From the NCBI RefSeq assembly GCF_040412425.1, contig NC_089761.1:21801644-21865643 (forward strand): a stretch of DNA of 64,000 nucleotides. Direction: 5' to 3'. The DNA is from Macrobrachium rosenbergii (Eukaryota > Arthropoda > Malacostraca > Decapoda > Palaemonidae). A program made the translations under genes and the position numbers. Shown in pieces: positions 39,101 to 48,919 of the stretch. Each line of letters begins with the position of its first letter. Within the stretch, counting starts at the first letter, position 1. The notes below the pieces were generated by a model that had not been told where the DNA came from, made no database searches, and saw nothing but the letters and a program-made list of their open reading frames with translations.

Positions 39101-40097
39101 CCACTCCAATAAAAAAAAAATGGTAATTCTAAGCCAGCTGTCCGCGGTGAGCTAGACTATGGCAATTGACGTTTTCCTATGTTATTTTACTTGTTTTACA
39201 AGAATTTTCTTAACTATATTGTCGTCGTCGTTGTAACTAAACTGTATTTGACCTTGAAGACACACGGCTTGAATTACCTAACACGGGGTAGGTCTAAGCT
39301 GGCATTCCGCAGTGAGCCCACCACCTCCATAGCTAATGCGTAAAATTGTGTAACCAGTAGACACTCGTAAAAATACCAACCTAACATTGCCGTGAGGGGT
39401 GTTTACTGGTTACAATTTTTGCCGTATTAGCTATGGAGCGGGAGGTTGGGCTCTAATGGAATGCCAGCTTAGACCTACTCAAGTTAGGTAATTCGTGTAG
39501 TCTTCAAAGGTCAATTACAGTTTAGTTACAGCCGGCCGACAATATATTACCTTAAAATCTTGTAAAGCAAGTAAAATAACATAGGAAAACGTCAATTGCC
39601 ATAGTCTAGCTCACCGCGGACAGCCGGCTTAGAATTACCAAAAAAAATACCTGCTTCAACATTATTACAACAGGGTACTTTGAAGAACGACAAGGGATTA
39701 CTGGATTCCAAAAACGATGTCACTGTAAATCTCCACCGGTTAGGTTATAGCCAGCCTAGCCCGACATATTTGCATAATAGTATCCTGTAGTCGGCTCTAC
39801 GATTAGGTTAGTGAATGTCACGTTAAGCTTACCGATATTGCGTTGAGCAAAGAGCTAGACTATGTCACAAAACGAAGAAAAGCCGTTGCTACAATTACCT
39901 CTTGTGTGGATGCCATGGATACCACATCCACACGAGCACAATGTGGATGACGGCAATTCACGTTGTGGTCGTCTGTTCGAGCAGAGGCCCACCAAACTTC
40001 GCGCAATTGTCCTAGTGGATGCCTGCGTTCCTCGGACAGTCAGGCCTCCCAAAAGACTGGGTTGAAAACGCACGAGGGCCCGACTAAACAGACTCAT
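24175..40097 (-). CDS. C1QBP: C1QBP / p32 / gC1qR, MAM33-family mitochondrial matrix protein
   Basis: Five exons on the - strand (40097-39899, 35899-35752, 33641-33451, 29914-29829, 24324-24175) join in frame to a 257-residue protein. All introns are GT-AG. Residues 1-66 are Arg/Ser-rich without acids at the start (MSLFSRALVRFQ), as expected of a mitochondrial presequence. The p32-type mature start HTRGDRELVEFLQEEI spans exons 1 and 2. The middle has ITITLNVNHTVD and FEVDIKIGSKVMSFTC, matching the p32 beta-sheet. The end has YDLLMNMLEERGVSNEFAEK and closes DFVKRK, matching the C-terminal helices. p32 forms doughnut-shaped trimers and acts in mitochondrial ribosome function; decapod homologues are studied as receptors for microbes and C1q-like proteins. 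The length is close to known family members. Introns make up about 95% of the locus and carry many transposons. No break or missing segment is seen. Confidence 0.93.
24640..27700 (-). pseudogene. Decayed DIRS-like retroelement in C1QBP intron 4
   Basis: On the - strand, a gag-like start MSDTSSS lies near 26785, followed by a Ser/Pro-rich stretch from proline-coding TCTCCTCCACCTG repeats near 26480. Further on, 25661-25281 gives MADNTQAFVTLKNQGGNH and a WAEKSTS stretch that resembles the DIRS RNase H region, then frameshifted continuation to about 24905. Stops are scattered throughout. Flanking stretches containing GCTAAATAAATTARCTCAGTG occur near 24690 and 27686 and may mark terminal repeats. 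This gives the region higher GC than its surroundings. The element has the same orientation as the host gene and the opposite orientation to the DIRS remnant at 1-1515. Confidence 0.6.
27768..27862. repeat. Three-copy ~33-bp tandem repeat
   Basis: The unit GGGTCATCCTTAAGGGCAAC followed by AGGCATATTAAA is repeated three times with small changes (RGGTCATCYTTAAGGG). It lies in C1QBP intron 4. Confidence 0.75.
28606..29664. repeat. ~150-bp direct duplication flanking a 751-bp segment
   Basis: Bases 28606-28756 and 29508-29664 are near-identical, both starting AAAATTTACAGTTAATGAAT and ending CATGCATGACTACAGG. The segment between them has higher GC and ends CAGCTATATATATAATTACC then AGGTAAGTTATATGTAC, a motif like the terminal motif near 1945 and 2215. 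This could be an insertion with a duplicated flank, a recombination product or an assembly duplication. Confidence 0.65.
29915..31370. other. C1QBP intron 3, 3' portion
   Basis: AT-rich intron sequence with no supported gene or clear repeat up to the dispersed-repeat fragment at 31374. Confidence 0.4.
31374..31455 (+). repeat. Fragment of a dispersed repeat (matches 49433-49744)
   Basis: GTGCAGCTAGGGGCCGAAGG and the following AGTAATGCCTACAG are shared with the 3' end of the longer copy at 49433-49744. The fragment is cut by the LINE insertion point immediately to its right. Confidence 0.6.
31456..32306 (+). mobile_element. 5'-truncated LINE fragment bounded by 14-bp target-site duplications
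   Basis: The same 14 bases, AACCCTATAAAGGA, lie at 31456-31469 and 32293-32306. Between them the + strand decodes, with one frameshift, to the C-terminal end of a Jockey-like LINE polyprotein: LRSLTGTTFGQQKETLITVY near 31480, RGTQFLASVINNTNSPCYYL (31732-31791), HYTNILNSIPPP (31840s) and a THLLVDCPNLCS end (32130s). A (CAA)n tail precedes the right duplication. These are hallmarks of target-primed reverse transcription. The element lies in C1QBP intron 3, antisense to the gene. Confidence 0.82.
32307..33450. other. C1QBP intron 3, 5' portion
   Basis: Intron sequence with a short (GT)n run near 32500. Open frames are short and unrecognised. Confidence 0.4.
33699..33903. mobile_element. Mariner/Tigger-like MITE, copy 2, with TA duplications
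   Basis: It starts CAGGCAGTAGCCGC and ends AGACTGTCTG, with TA at 33697-33698 and 33904-33905. The inside holds GGTTAACGGCGC and related short palindromes like the copy at 3916-4153. It lies 57 bp before the 3' splice site of C1QBP exon 3, in intron 2. Confidence 0.75.
34277..34443. repeat. Paired short tandem duplications
   Basis: AATGCACCAAGAATAAAAA with ACTTGGGAAAATTTTTA occurs twice, followed by two copies of a ~40-bp unit containing CAACTATAGCAATGTACTGA. It is in C1QBP intron 2. Confidence 0.7.
35170..35504 (+). mobile_element. Internally deleted mariner-like transposon
   Basis: Inverted ends CGAGGTGTGACAATAAAGAA and complement agree at 27 of 28 positions, with TA duplications at 35168-35169 and 35505-35506. 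A + strand open segment near 35380-35430 decodes to a MQKCINFGG stretch resembling the C-terminal end of mariner transposases. The catalytic domain is absent, so the copy cannot encode transposase. It lies in C1QBP intron 2. Confidence 0.85.
35905..38640. other. C1QBP intron 1, middle and 3' portion
   Basis: No supported coding sequence. The only repeat seen is a ~58-bp duplication at 37119-37210 (GAAGAAAGAATATAAGAGAA). A loosely repeated block occurs at 38658-38960 (CTAGGTTACGTTGGG / CTAGGTTAAATTACGTTGGG). Confidence 0.4.
39121..39640. mobile_element. 520-bp foldback element with ~240-bp inverted arms
   Basis: The left arm, starting TGGTAATTCTAAGCCAGCTG, and the right arm, ending CCGGCTTAGAATTACCA, are reverse complements almost to the centre. 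They match through TCCGCGGTGAGCTAGACTAT, GGCAATTGACGTTTTCC, ATTACCTAAC and CATAGCTAAT. The intervening loop is only about 40 bp. A-runs at both flanks could be the target duplication. It lies in C1QBP intron 1, 259 bp downstream of exon 1, so the primary transcript could form a very long hairpin there. Confidence 0.85.
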
Positions 40098-40295
40098 TGT
40101 GAACTAGAAGCAGTAAATCTACAGAACGTAAACAATAAGAATTCTGGAACACCCGGCTTAACCTTCACTCAGCCGAATGCGAGCGTTCTTCTTCTTGCCT
40201 TCTGAAGATGGTGGGAAGATCGTGGCACTGACCGGGGGACCGCAACTCAGAAACCGTGTTTATCTTTCTATCTCTAGAAGTTTAAACCTGTTTAT

Positions 40296-40297
<2 letters not shown>
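40098..40297 (-). promoter_or_regulatory. C1QBP 5' flank (promoter region, by position only)
   Basis: This ~200 bp precedes the C1QBP ATG and is followed by a (TA)n tract. No TATA box or factor site can be claimed. Confidence 0.3.

Positions 40298-40353
<56 letters not shown>
40298..40353. repeat. (TA)n microsatellite
   Basis: About 28 uninterrupted TA units, 200 bp upstream of the C1QBP start codon. Confidence 0.95.
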
Positions 40354-40355
<2 letters not shown>

Positions 40356-40902
40356 AAATATGATGACTTGGTATAGCTTATTACGAAAAATCTCAATAAT
40401 ATAGTAGAGAATTCCAGAGAAACTGAATCAAAATATAATCCTAAAAATGGATGTACTGTAATGCAAAACCAACCAAGAATCTGAGTTTATTTCAATTGCA
40501 AACTCGTTGGTCTGAGCTCAGTTGTTAAATGCGAATAAAGACGTGCAAGATCTTCGTATAATTGTTGATACTAAAGTGTTGGATAGTATCTTAGTAACCT
40601 TTTTAGTTTAGTACCAAACTACCATCATACGCAGTTGTTTTTATCGTCTTATATAACTTAACTTTCCGAGGGACCACCTCTCAGTTGTAATCTTCCTTCC
40701 CTGTTCTCTACAAACATTTAGATGCCACAAGTGCTACCGTTTAGTTTATGCCAATTATCAAATATGAGTTCAGTGTTTTGTGCATACAGCATATGCATTA
40801 GCACTGCAAATATCTCTCTCTCTCTCTCTCTCTCTTAAGAATTTCCATATGCATTGGCACTTTAAATCCTTCTCTCTCTTTTATATTTCCATTTCTTGAA
40901 AA

Positions 40903-40998
40903 GTTAAGTATACCTTAGTTTTACCAGACCACTGAGCTGATTAACAGCTCTCCTAGGGCTGGCCCGAAGGATCAGACTTATTTTACGTGGCTAAGAAC
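40903..40998 (-). mobile_element. Truncated copy of a tRNA-derived SINE
   Basis: The stretch GTTAAGTATACCTTAGTTTT to ATTTTACGTGGCTAAGAAC matches the tail and central part of the full copies at 51390-51675 and 52856-53136. The tRNA-like head is missing. Confidence 0.85.
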
Positions 40999-41004
40999 AT
41001 TTCT

Positions 41005-41884
41005 TGAAAATTTTATAAACCCTTACAGAAACGCATATGTCTATTGAGGGGAATGGCTCTTATGTTAGTTTTCTTTTCCTTATTTTTACTTCTTTAGTTA
41101 ACTCTTAGGTATCTTTTTATCCATATTTATTCCATCAACGTTCTTTGTTTGTTTGTCTTCTTTCTTATTGTGAACTTATATTATCTATCAGTCCATACAT
41201 TAAGTATTTGGACAGTTTTTTTTCACGTTCTTTTCCTGACAACTATGGTGTCGTTCACTGATTCTACATTTATTAGCTCCTTTGTATATTTAAAGTTGAA
41301 GCTTCTGATAATGTTGAATTTTTCATCATATCTCTTTGCTTCAATCTGATTTTCATATTTCATAACATCAAACAAGTATCATATGTTACATGACTTTTTA
41401 GAATCTGCAAGAATCTTTCATGACAATTCTAATTGTCAAAGGAGGAACTGCATTTGCTAGAAGTCCAGTGCGCTTGCCATCTGCTTATCTTCAGTATAAA
41501 AGATGACCTCAAAGATCATTGCACTTAGTTTCGCTGGCACATTTATCGCATGCCCAATTACGTCGGACTTTCATTCTAGGTCTTAATAACTCCTCCATCT
41601 TTCTTAGGTAACAAGCCTGAAAAAAATCGTCATTCACACCATAAATATGGACATTATTATTCTACATTATCTGATAAATTGACATTTATCATTAAAAAGT
41701 ATTTTTGCTACATCTATCTAGTCAAATAAAAGGATATAATATTTTTCATAACAATATTTATGGTTTTGCAAGATAATCACAACTATAGCCTTAACGGTGA
41801 AAGAAGAGACTTCTTTTCTGGTGTGTTCAGAATAATGTTGTAATTCAAAACACCTTGAAAAGTTATTTACTCAATGAAGTGGAA

Positions 41885-41887
<3 letters not shown>
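41005..41887. other. Intergenic sequence with no gene seen
   Basis: AT-rich sequence between C1QBP and calaxin. No recognisable coding or repeat content. Confidence 0.4.

Positions 41888-41975
<88 letters not shown>
41888..41975. repeat. (GA)n microsatellite
   Basis: About 43 GA units without interruption. Confidence 0.95.
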
Positions 41976-41978
<3 letters not shown>

Positions 41979-44770
41979 TAATAAATTCATGCAAACATAA
42001 AGAGGGCATTAGCATTAACGTTTTGAATACTCTTTACCCATTTTTTTCTCTTTGTACTGTAGTGCCATGAAAGAATATGGTAGTTAATCAAAGATTCCGT
42101 TTTCTTTTACGACAGAAAACACCGTCATAAAAAACACTTTTTCAGGAGGGACAATGAAAGACTCCATAATCTGGGTATCACATGATTAATAACAAGATCT
42201 TTTTTTCCCTGTGTGACTGTAATCTGTAGTGACACTAATGAGACAGCTTCACAATTAGAAAATTTCCCATACACAAAACACCAGTTCTATGTGTCCGTTA
42301 GTGACTATGAGCTCATGGTGAAGGTTTGAAGGTGAAGTTTGTGCTCTCTAATAAAACTGAGAGCTAATTTAAGATGAAATGAAACTAAGGAATAATGTAA
42401 AGGAAACAACCAAATAAAAGAAATCTCATGAGCAATCCCTACCAACCTTTTCTGCACAACAAAAATTTGAAACTCACGAAACAGTGGAACATGGCACTTG
42501 CAGGTAGTATTACCGTTTCATTTTAATTTATGAACCTCCGCCAGGGAGACCATTCCTGTCTCTCAGAAATCGGGGATGAAAGACATCAGGTATTGGATAG
42601 TGTGACCATACGGTACCACCACAGAATATGGATGCTCGAGGTCTATAACGCGAGTACCATTCGTTCTTGAGGTGCAGGAGCTAACTTTGCAAGTGGTTGT
42701 TGTCTGATGAGGTAGAACTTATTGAAGATGGCTAAACAGTATATCTTTCCGTGACTAACACTGATTGGAAAATTAAAGCGCTACTTCGAACAATCTTGGC
42801 CCATGATGTAATGATGGAAATCCTTCTTTTGAATTAATGACAATACCCTTCGTAATTGTGGACTGGAAAACGAATTGTTTTCATCTTATCAATAAGTCGA
42901 CTTAACCACTCGAAATTGAGATTGTCTTCATGATCGAGGTGCGTACGAAAGTGTAAATTCAACTTGGTGCTTAGTTGCGTAAGCTCAACTCGCACTGTTC
43001 AAGACGTGTTTATGACTTCAAAGGGGAAATGGATGTAGTTCCCCTAATTTTCATTTGAAATGCCATATTTCTCCCTTGTAAAAGGTATGCACATATCTTA
43101 GTTTATGTTGTACATGTTGCCATAACACTTAATAGTGTTCTTGTGTATCTTTGCCTTAATGTAACAGCAAATTACCGAGTTGTTATGGTAATGTTACGTA
43201 AATTGCAACATGATGAACTTGCATGTGGTTGCAGTACCACCAACCGCAGGCTAAGATATGCGATATTCTTCTATAATTTTGTGAATATATATAAATTCTT
43301 GAATTGTATTCTACCTGTTATGCATGAAAAGCCAGGCTAACCGTGTAATGTAACAGTTAAGTTAGGCATGAGTACAACATACAGTTAAGTTAGGCATGAG
43401 TACAACATAGCCTAGGCTAAGGATTGCATACTGTTTGGCACAAGATGGCTGTCCTAAATGAACTTTTTGTATTACGGGGAACCAGTCTAGGGCATCCGTG
43501 TTACAGGAACCAGTATAGGGTATCTGTACAGGAACCAGTATAAGTACCTATGTAAGAACCAGTGCTAACAGTTATGGAAGGAACATTAGGAATAAGTTGT
43601 TTACACCATGTAACCTACTAAGAAGCATTAAACAACCCGTGGGAGTCGGCGTTTCCCTCAACCCTAACTACAAAATGAAGATTCATCCGTCTACGACGTC
43701 AAGTACCACCCCAAGCTATGAGTAATCCGGGATTTATTAACCTAGGCCGGTGTGTTACACTTGTTTAGCCTATGGCCAGGATTGAGTCGTCATATATAGG
43801 CTAGTCTGAGTTAATTGTCCTAAAATGAATGGTAGCCTCCGAATGTAAGCCAGGACAATTGACATATCAAGCTACGAGTAGTATAAACAAATATGACATA
43901 CGGTGAAAAAAATATGACAATGATACCAAGAGAAAACTGATATCCAGAAATGGGAACATTAGTCTGGTAATAGCAGAAAAAATCTGAAGAATATGGCTGT
44001 AAAACCACATGTTCTGAAGATACAGGATGCTTCATCTGAAATACAATGTTTTCTGGAAGAATTATACTATATGTCCATTAAATGCTGTTGAAATGATAGC
44101 CTGGAGTCGTAACTAGCATCAAGTGCCATTTAATGTTGAAAATCACCAAAGTGCAAATTATGCAAAGAAAGTCATGGAGTAAGTCTATGGTGGGGGACTG
44201 GTTAATCAATAAAGGCTTGGCTTTGCTAGATATGGTCCACTAGCTTCATAACTTACTGTCATGTTCCATATATTTCAATAGTACCAACTTCATTTAACAT
44301 TTGTTATCAGGGAGAAATTAGACAAGAATGGCATCGTCTACATACTGAAGAATTTTATTTTCTAAAGAATTTCTGTGAAACGTTAACCCTTGTCATCAGT
44401 GAGTCATGCCACTATATTTCTGTTTTATAACTGTGTTATTCGGTCTCATGCTTGTTCATTTGACGGCTCTGTTTGTGATGCGAATGCAAAGTTCTGATTC
44501 GAACTTGATTCCTAAAGGATTTAATTTCAAGCAGTTTACAATTTTCAGTTGAAGATAAGACAGATTTATAACCCGAGACGTCAAAAACATGCACTCGTAT
44601 ATGATTTTCCAAATTTTTGACACTCCTTGCAGGCAAACACCTCCGGAAAATTTATTCACTATGATGATGGAACTTGGAAACGTCGCATCTTCCAAGATAT
44701 CTCAGGCGTTGATAACTTTACGCATACCACTCGTCTAACAAACCAATGTAAGATCTCTGGTCACTCTTAA
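41976..44770. other. Intergenic sequence downstream of calaxin
   Basis: No gene supported. Small tandem units include two copies of ACAGTTAAGTTAGGCATGAG (43352-43408) and four degenerate copies of a ~26-bp GGAACCAGTATAGGG unit (43477-43571). A - strand AATAAA at 44354-44359 could end the calaxin transcript about 500 bp after its stop. Confidence 0.4.
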
Positions 44771-44852
44771 CACCAAAAGGAAGCCAGGGGAAGTCTGGTG
44801 AATCAGGCTACCACCAAAAGGAAGCCAGGGGAAGTCTGGTGAATCAGGCTAC
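44771..44852. repeat. Exact 41-bp tandem duplication abutting the calaxin stop
   Basis: The unit starting CACCAAAAGGAAGCCAGGGG is present twice without mismatch. The second copy ends 2 bp before the calaxin stop codon, so it forms the start of the 3' UTR. It is either very recent or an assembly artefact. Confidence 0.9.
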
Positions 44853-44854
44853 CC

Positions 44855-47800
44855 CTACATCTGCGATCGAATTCCATACTTCTCCATGAAGGTGTTCAAA
44901 AATGCTTCCCTCTCCTGAAAAGGAGATAAAAGCGAAGTACATAATGAGGTTCGAAAATTTTTAAAACAATATTTTTTGCCTGATCTCGTGGCAGTTACAT
45001 CTCTGGAGAAGCAAGGGTGGGCCAAACAAGGCCAGGGTTGGTTGGTAGCCTATTACGTAGCATTTAGATGGAAACTATTTTGCAATTCTATCATCCCTCA
45101 TATTCTCACACCCTTATAGTCGTACAATAGTGTTCGCCTTTCGCGAGGTCAATATTTTGTCTCTATGAATACTAAGCTCTATTTTCCAAACAGGCCTACT
45201 ATAGTTTTACAAAAATATAGTCAGCTCTATTGGAGGAGCTAAGGTTTCAAGCGTTTCCTGTCCTTCCAGGAAAGTAAATACTGTCTGAAGTAGGCCTACT
45301 TAAAACATCGGAATATAACCCAGACAGGTTGATCCCAGTCTTTGGTTGTCAGACGAAAATAGTTCCATTACTGTATTACAAATTAAACATTCAACTTTAA
45401 CCCGATAAAATTCGATTTACACTCTTACCTGGTTGTCGGGCAGGACAGGACCAAACACTTCTAAAAGCAAAGGTTCTGCAGCCACGGCAGTTGCGTAGTC
45501 TGTGAAATTGACACGGCCGTCGTGATCTATGTCGAGTTTTCTGCACACCATCTCTGTTGGAGGGAAACATACCAACTAAAAAATATATATCAACACGGGA
45601 AAAAGGAAATAGTAGGAAAACAGATACTGTGATATGCCAAAAGCGGAGAGGAAAATTTTGCGGAAAAGTACGGAAATCTAAAGAAATAGTAAATTGTGGA
45701 TATCAGTGTCAAAAGTCCTTTTCCACTAAAAAATACAGTGATATGAAATTTTTGCATTTTTTTTTATATTTTGTAAATTGTGTGATTTTTGTAAGGAGTT
45801 ATGCAAAACATAGAAGGAAATAACTGGCTTACCAACCATTTTAAAGTACTTTTTAAGTACAATGCATGTTCTGTTATTTATACATTGTGTTATTTCAATA
45901 AATTTGATATTTTCAGTCTTGTTTGCCACTTATGCCCTCCATTCACTCTATTTGTTTTAATAAAACTACCTTTCCAAAAGTTTATATATCAAAGATATTC
46001 TCTTAATATCTTTGATATTAAGCCACCAAATAACTTTGGTGTAAACCATTAATTTTTGAATCGATGAATCATCTCTTGTGCAAAATATGTTCGATGTTTT
46101 ACTTCATAAAAAACAACAAAACACACATTTCAATACACTGAGTAACGTACACGTGAATACAAATGTTACGGATAGAAAACTCATGTAAAAGAAGACGTTG
46201 GCGCCATGATAACATTATTTAACGTTATATCAGAAAACTGAAACTATAAATACTTTAAGCTTATGGAATTATCTCATCATCGTGTTCCGTGCTAAGTACA
46301 ATAACCACACCCGTAGGCCCTGCGGATAATCAAAATCCTGTAAACACAGTCACCTACCAACCATATCTTTGACTACTTCGTCCAGCTCTTCTCCTGGGGG
46401 AAGGTTGACGACAGCCGTTTTCAGCAGGTGGAACATCTCGTCGCGAGACACGAAGCCATCGCCGTTGTGGTCATACACGCTGAAGCAGTCTGAAACAATT
46501 TCAGGTGCATTTACACCCATATTCTTCTTGGGATGAGGCTGTGAAATCTAAGACTTTACTGCCATGGTTGCTGTCCATAAGAGTAGGCTAACTTTCCGGG
46601 TAAGCAATCAACTGCATATAGGCCCAAAAAGGTACGGACTTTTCAATAGATTAAGCCCATCCACCCGTCCGCACCCAAGAATCCAATCAAGTCCCCTCAC
46701 GTGTTAGGTGGAACTGCTACCGATCACACCACAAGGCTACCCAAGTGTGTTTGTGTATGTGTGCACCCGTGATAGTATCATTTATTATGTATGAGTTTGG
46801 ATATCGTGACAGATACCAAAGATAAAATTTTTCTCGAGATGGAAGGAAAAAACTAAAACAAATATCAAAATTCAGACACATTAAACACAAAGCTAAATAC
46901 AGATAGTTATTCTTTTTGCGTATTTTAAGAACTATCCAATAAAACAGTCTTTTATGACATCACTGATCTCGGGATACCTTACAACTTAACAACAAATATA
47001 CCTGTAGTATTGTCATTTGAGTAAATGCCATAAATTCAGAAAACTAAGGAAAGTAACTCAAACATTACTTGCTATTCTTGGGCCAACATGATCATGCAAA
47101 GTTTGCACACACAATCCCTTTACTAACAGTCGATCTTCTCCTCCAGCGTCCCCCTCAGGAAGACGGACATCCCAACGACAAACTCTTCGGGACCGACGGC
47201 CCCGTCCTGGTCCATATCGAACACCTGATACATGCACTCCATCAGGCTTTCGTCGGTCATGCCGAAGATGCCGTGCATTATGTCGCGGAAACTGACGAAG
47301 AAGAACAAGATAACAGTCACGGCGATGTGAATAACCAGGGTCTTGTCTTTTTTTTCTTCTCTCTCTCTATGCCTTTCTTGTAAAATTAAGTACTCAGCTC
47401 ATGTAGGCCACATAAGTTTACTGAATAAAGAGTGCCCATTTTCGTGTCAAAGAGTGACAAAATTATTACAAGCCCTTTTCTAACACTAATTATTTACTTA
47501 TGATACTATTCAGTTTAGTGAATGGAAATAAGCAAAACAGGAGAATATTTTCCATACGATACATGAAATGACTTTACAAAGCATCAGAGACCACTGGAAT
47601 GCATCTGTTGATGCTTAATGCCACCGTTATTATTTTGTTGTTGTTCGTACATTTCAAGCTTGATTAAGAAGTCAGACCACCAAACAAAAACAAAAAAATC
47701 AACAGAAAATAACCGCTGGTGACCCAGATCTGCAAATCTCATGGAACGATTCTCTGAAGATATCATGCTGATCTATATGATTTGTACATCAGGAGCATTC

Positions 47801-48377
47801 AGGTTCTTAACCACACGTGTAAGGTCAAATCAGTTTAACTCATAGCCTCATGAAAAGTGAGTACCAATTCTAAGAGAAACCACTGTGATATACACTTTAT
47901 ATCAAGTCAGTCACTGATGTTTATTGCCATAGTAGTTTCACTCCACAAAGAGATTTCTCGGGTCCCGTTATGACCAGCTACGGTACGTAAATGAAATAGC
48001 TGACATAGCATGTCTTGGACTCGCGACTATTTCGTAATGCATTCCTAGACTTCCCCCAGCTTGAAAGTTGATTCCTTTCAGATACAAAGTTACCGTTGAC
48101 CTTTTTTTTTTTCGGGAATCGTTGTCTGTTGTGTCTAGCAGAAAATGCATAAAAACGGCCCATTAATGACTCAAAAAATACAATTTTGACTAGTATTCAC
48201 TAACATTAGCTATATACGTCGGTAATTTTGTTTTTATGACAACGTCTGTTATACAAACATAAATGCTACGACTGCTGTTATTATTGAAAGTGATTTTTTA
48301 TTTATTAATGTATTTTATGCTGTCTCCACCGTATCTACATTCCGTATATGATACATTCCGTATATGAACTGAGATAA

Positions 48378-48425
<48 letters not shown>

Positions 48426-48490
48426 AAAATACTCATATTAGAATAAGTCTCAAAATAGAGAGACAAGTCCACTCTATTCATCTGTTTCTC

Positions 48491-48547
<57 letters not shown>

Positions 48548-48610
48548 AAAATACTCAGTAGCATGAGTCTTAAAATGGAGAAAGAAATCCACTCTTATTC
48601 ATCTGTTTCT

Positions 48611-48662
<52 letters not shown>

Positions 48663-48857
48663 CAGTTACTACTTTGTACTGTTTCTGGTTTCTGTACATG
48701 TATACGACACTAAGATGAAATAAAGTGTTGTCATTATTAAACTCACCGATTTCCATCCATCCTGGGAGAGTTTCCAGTGGAGTCATGAAGCGCAAGAAGA
48801 GCATCTACTTCCTCGCAGGTGACTGAAATAATAATAATAATAATAATAATCACACAC

Positions 48858-48919
<62 letters not shown>

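Noticed and set aside
39862..40205. + strand open frames at the C1QBP first exon
   Set aside because: They are antisense to the presequence exon, which matches p32 and splices correctly.
41855..42070. Arg-Glu repeat open frame
   Set aside because: It is a translation of the (GA)n microsatellite.
47069..47383. + strand 104-codon open frame
   Set aside because: Antisense shadow of calaxin exon 3, whose EF-hand loop on the - strand is unmistakable.
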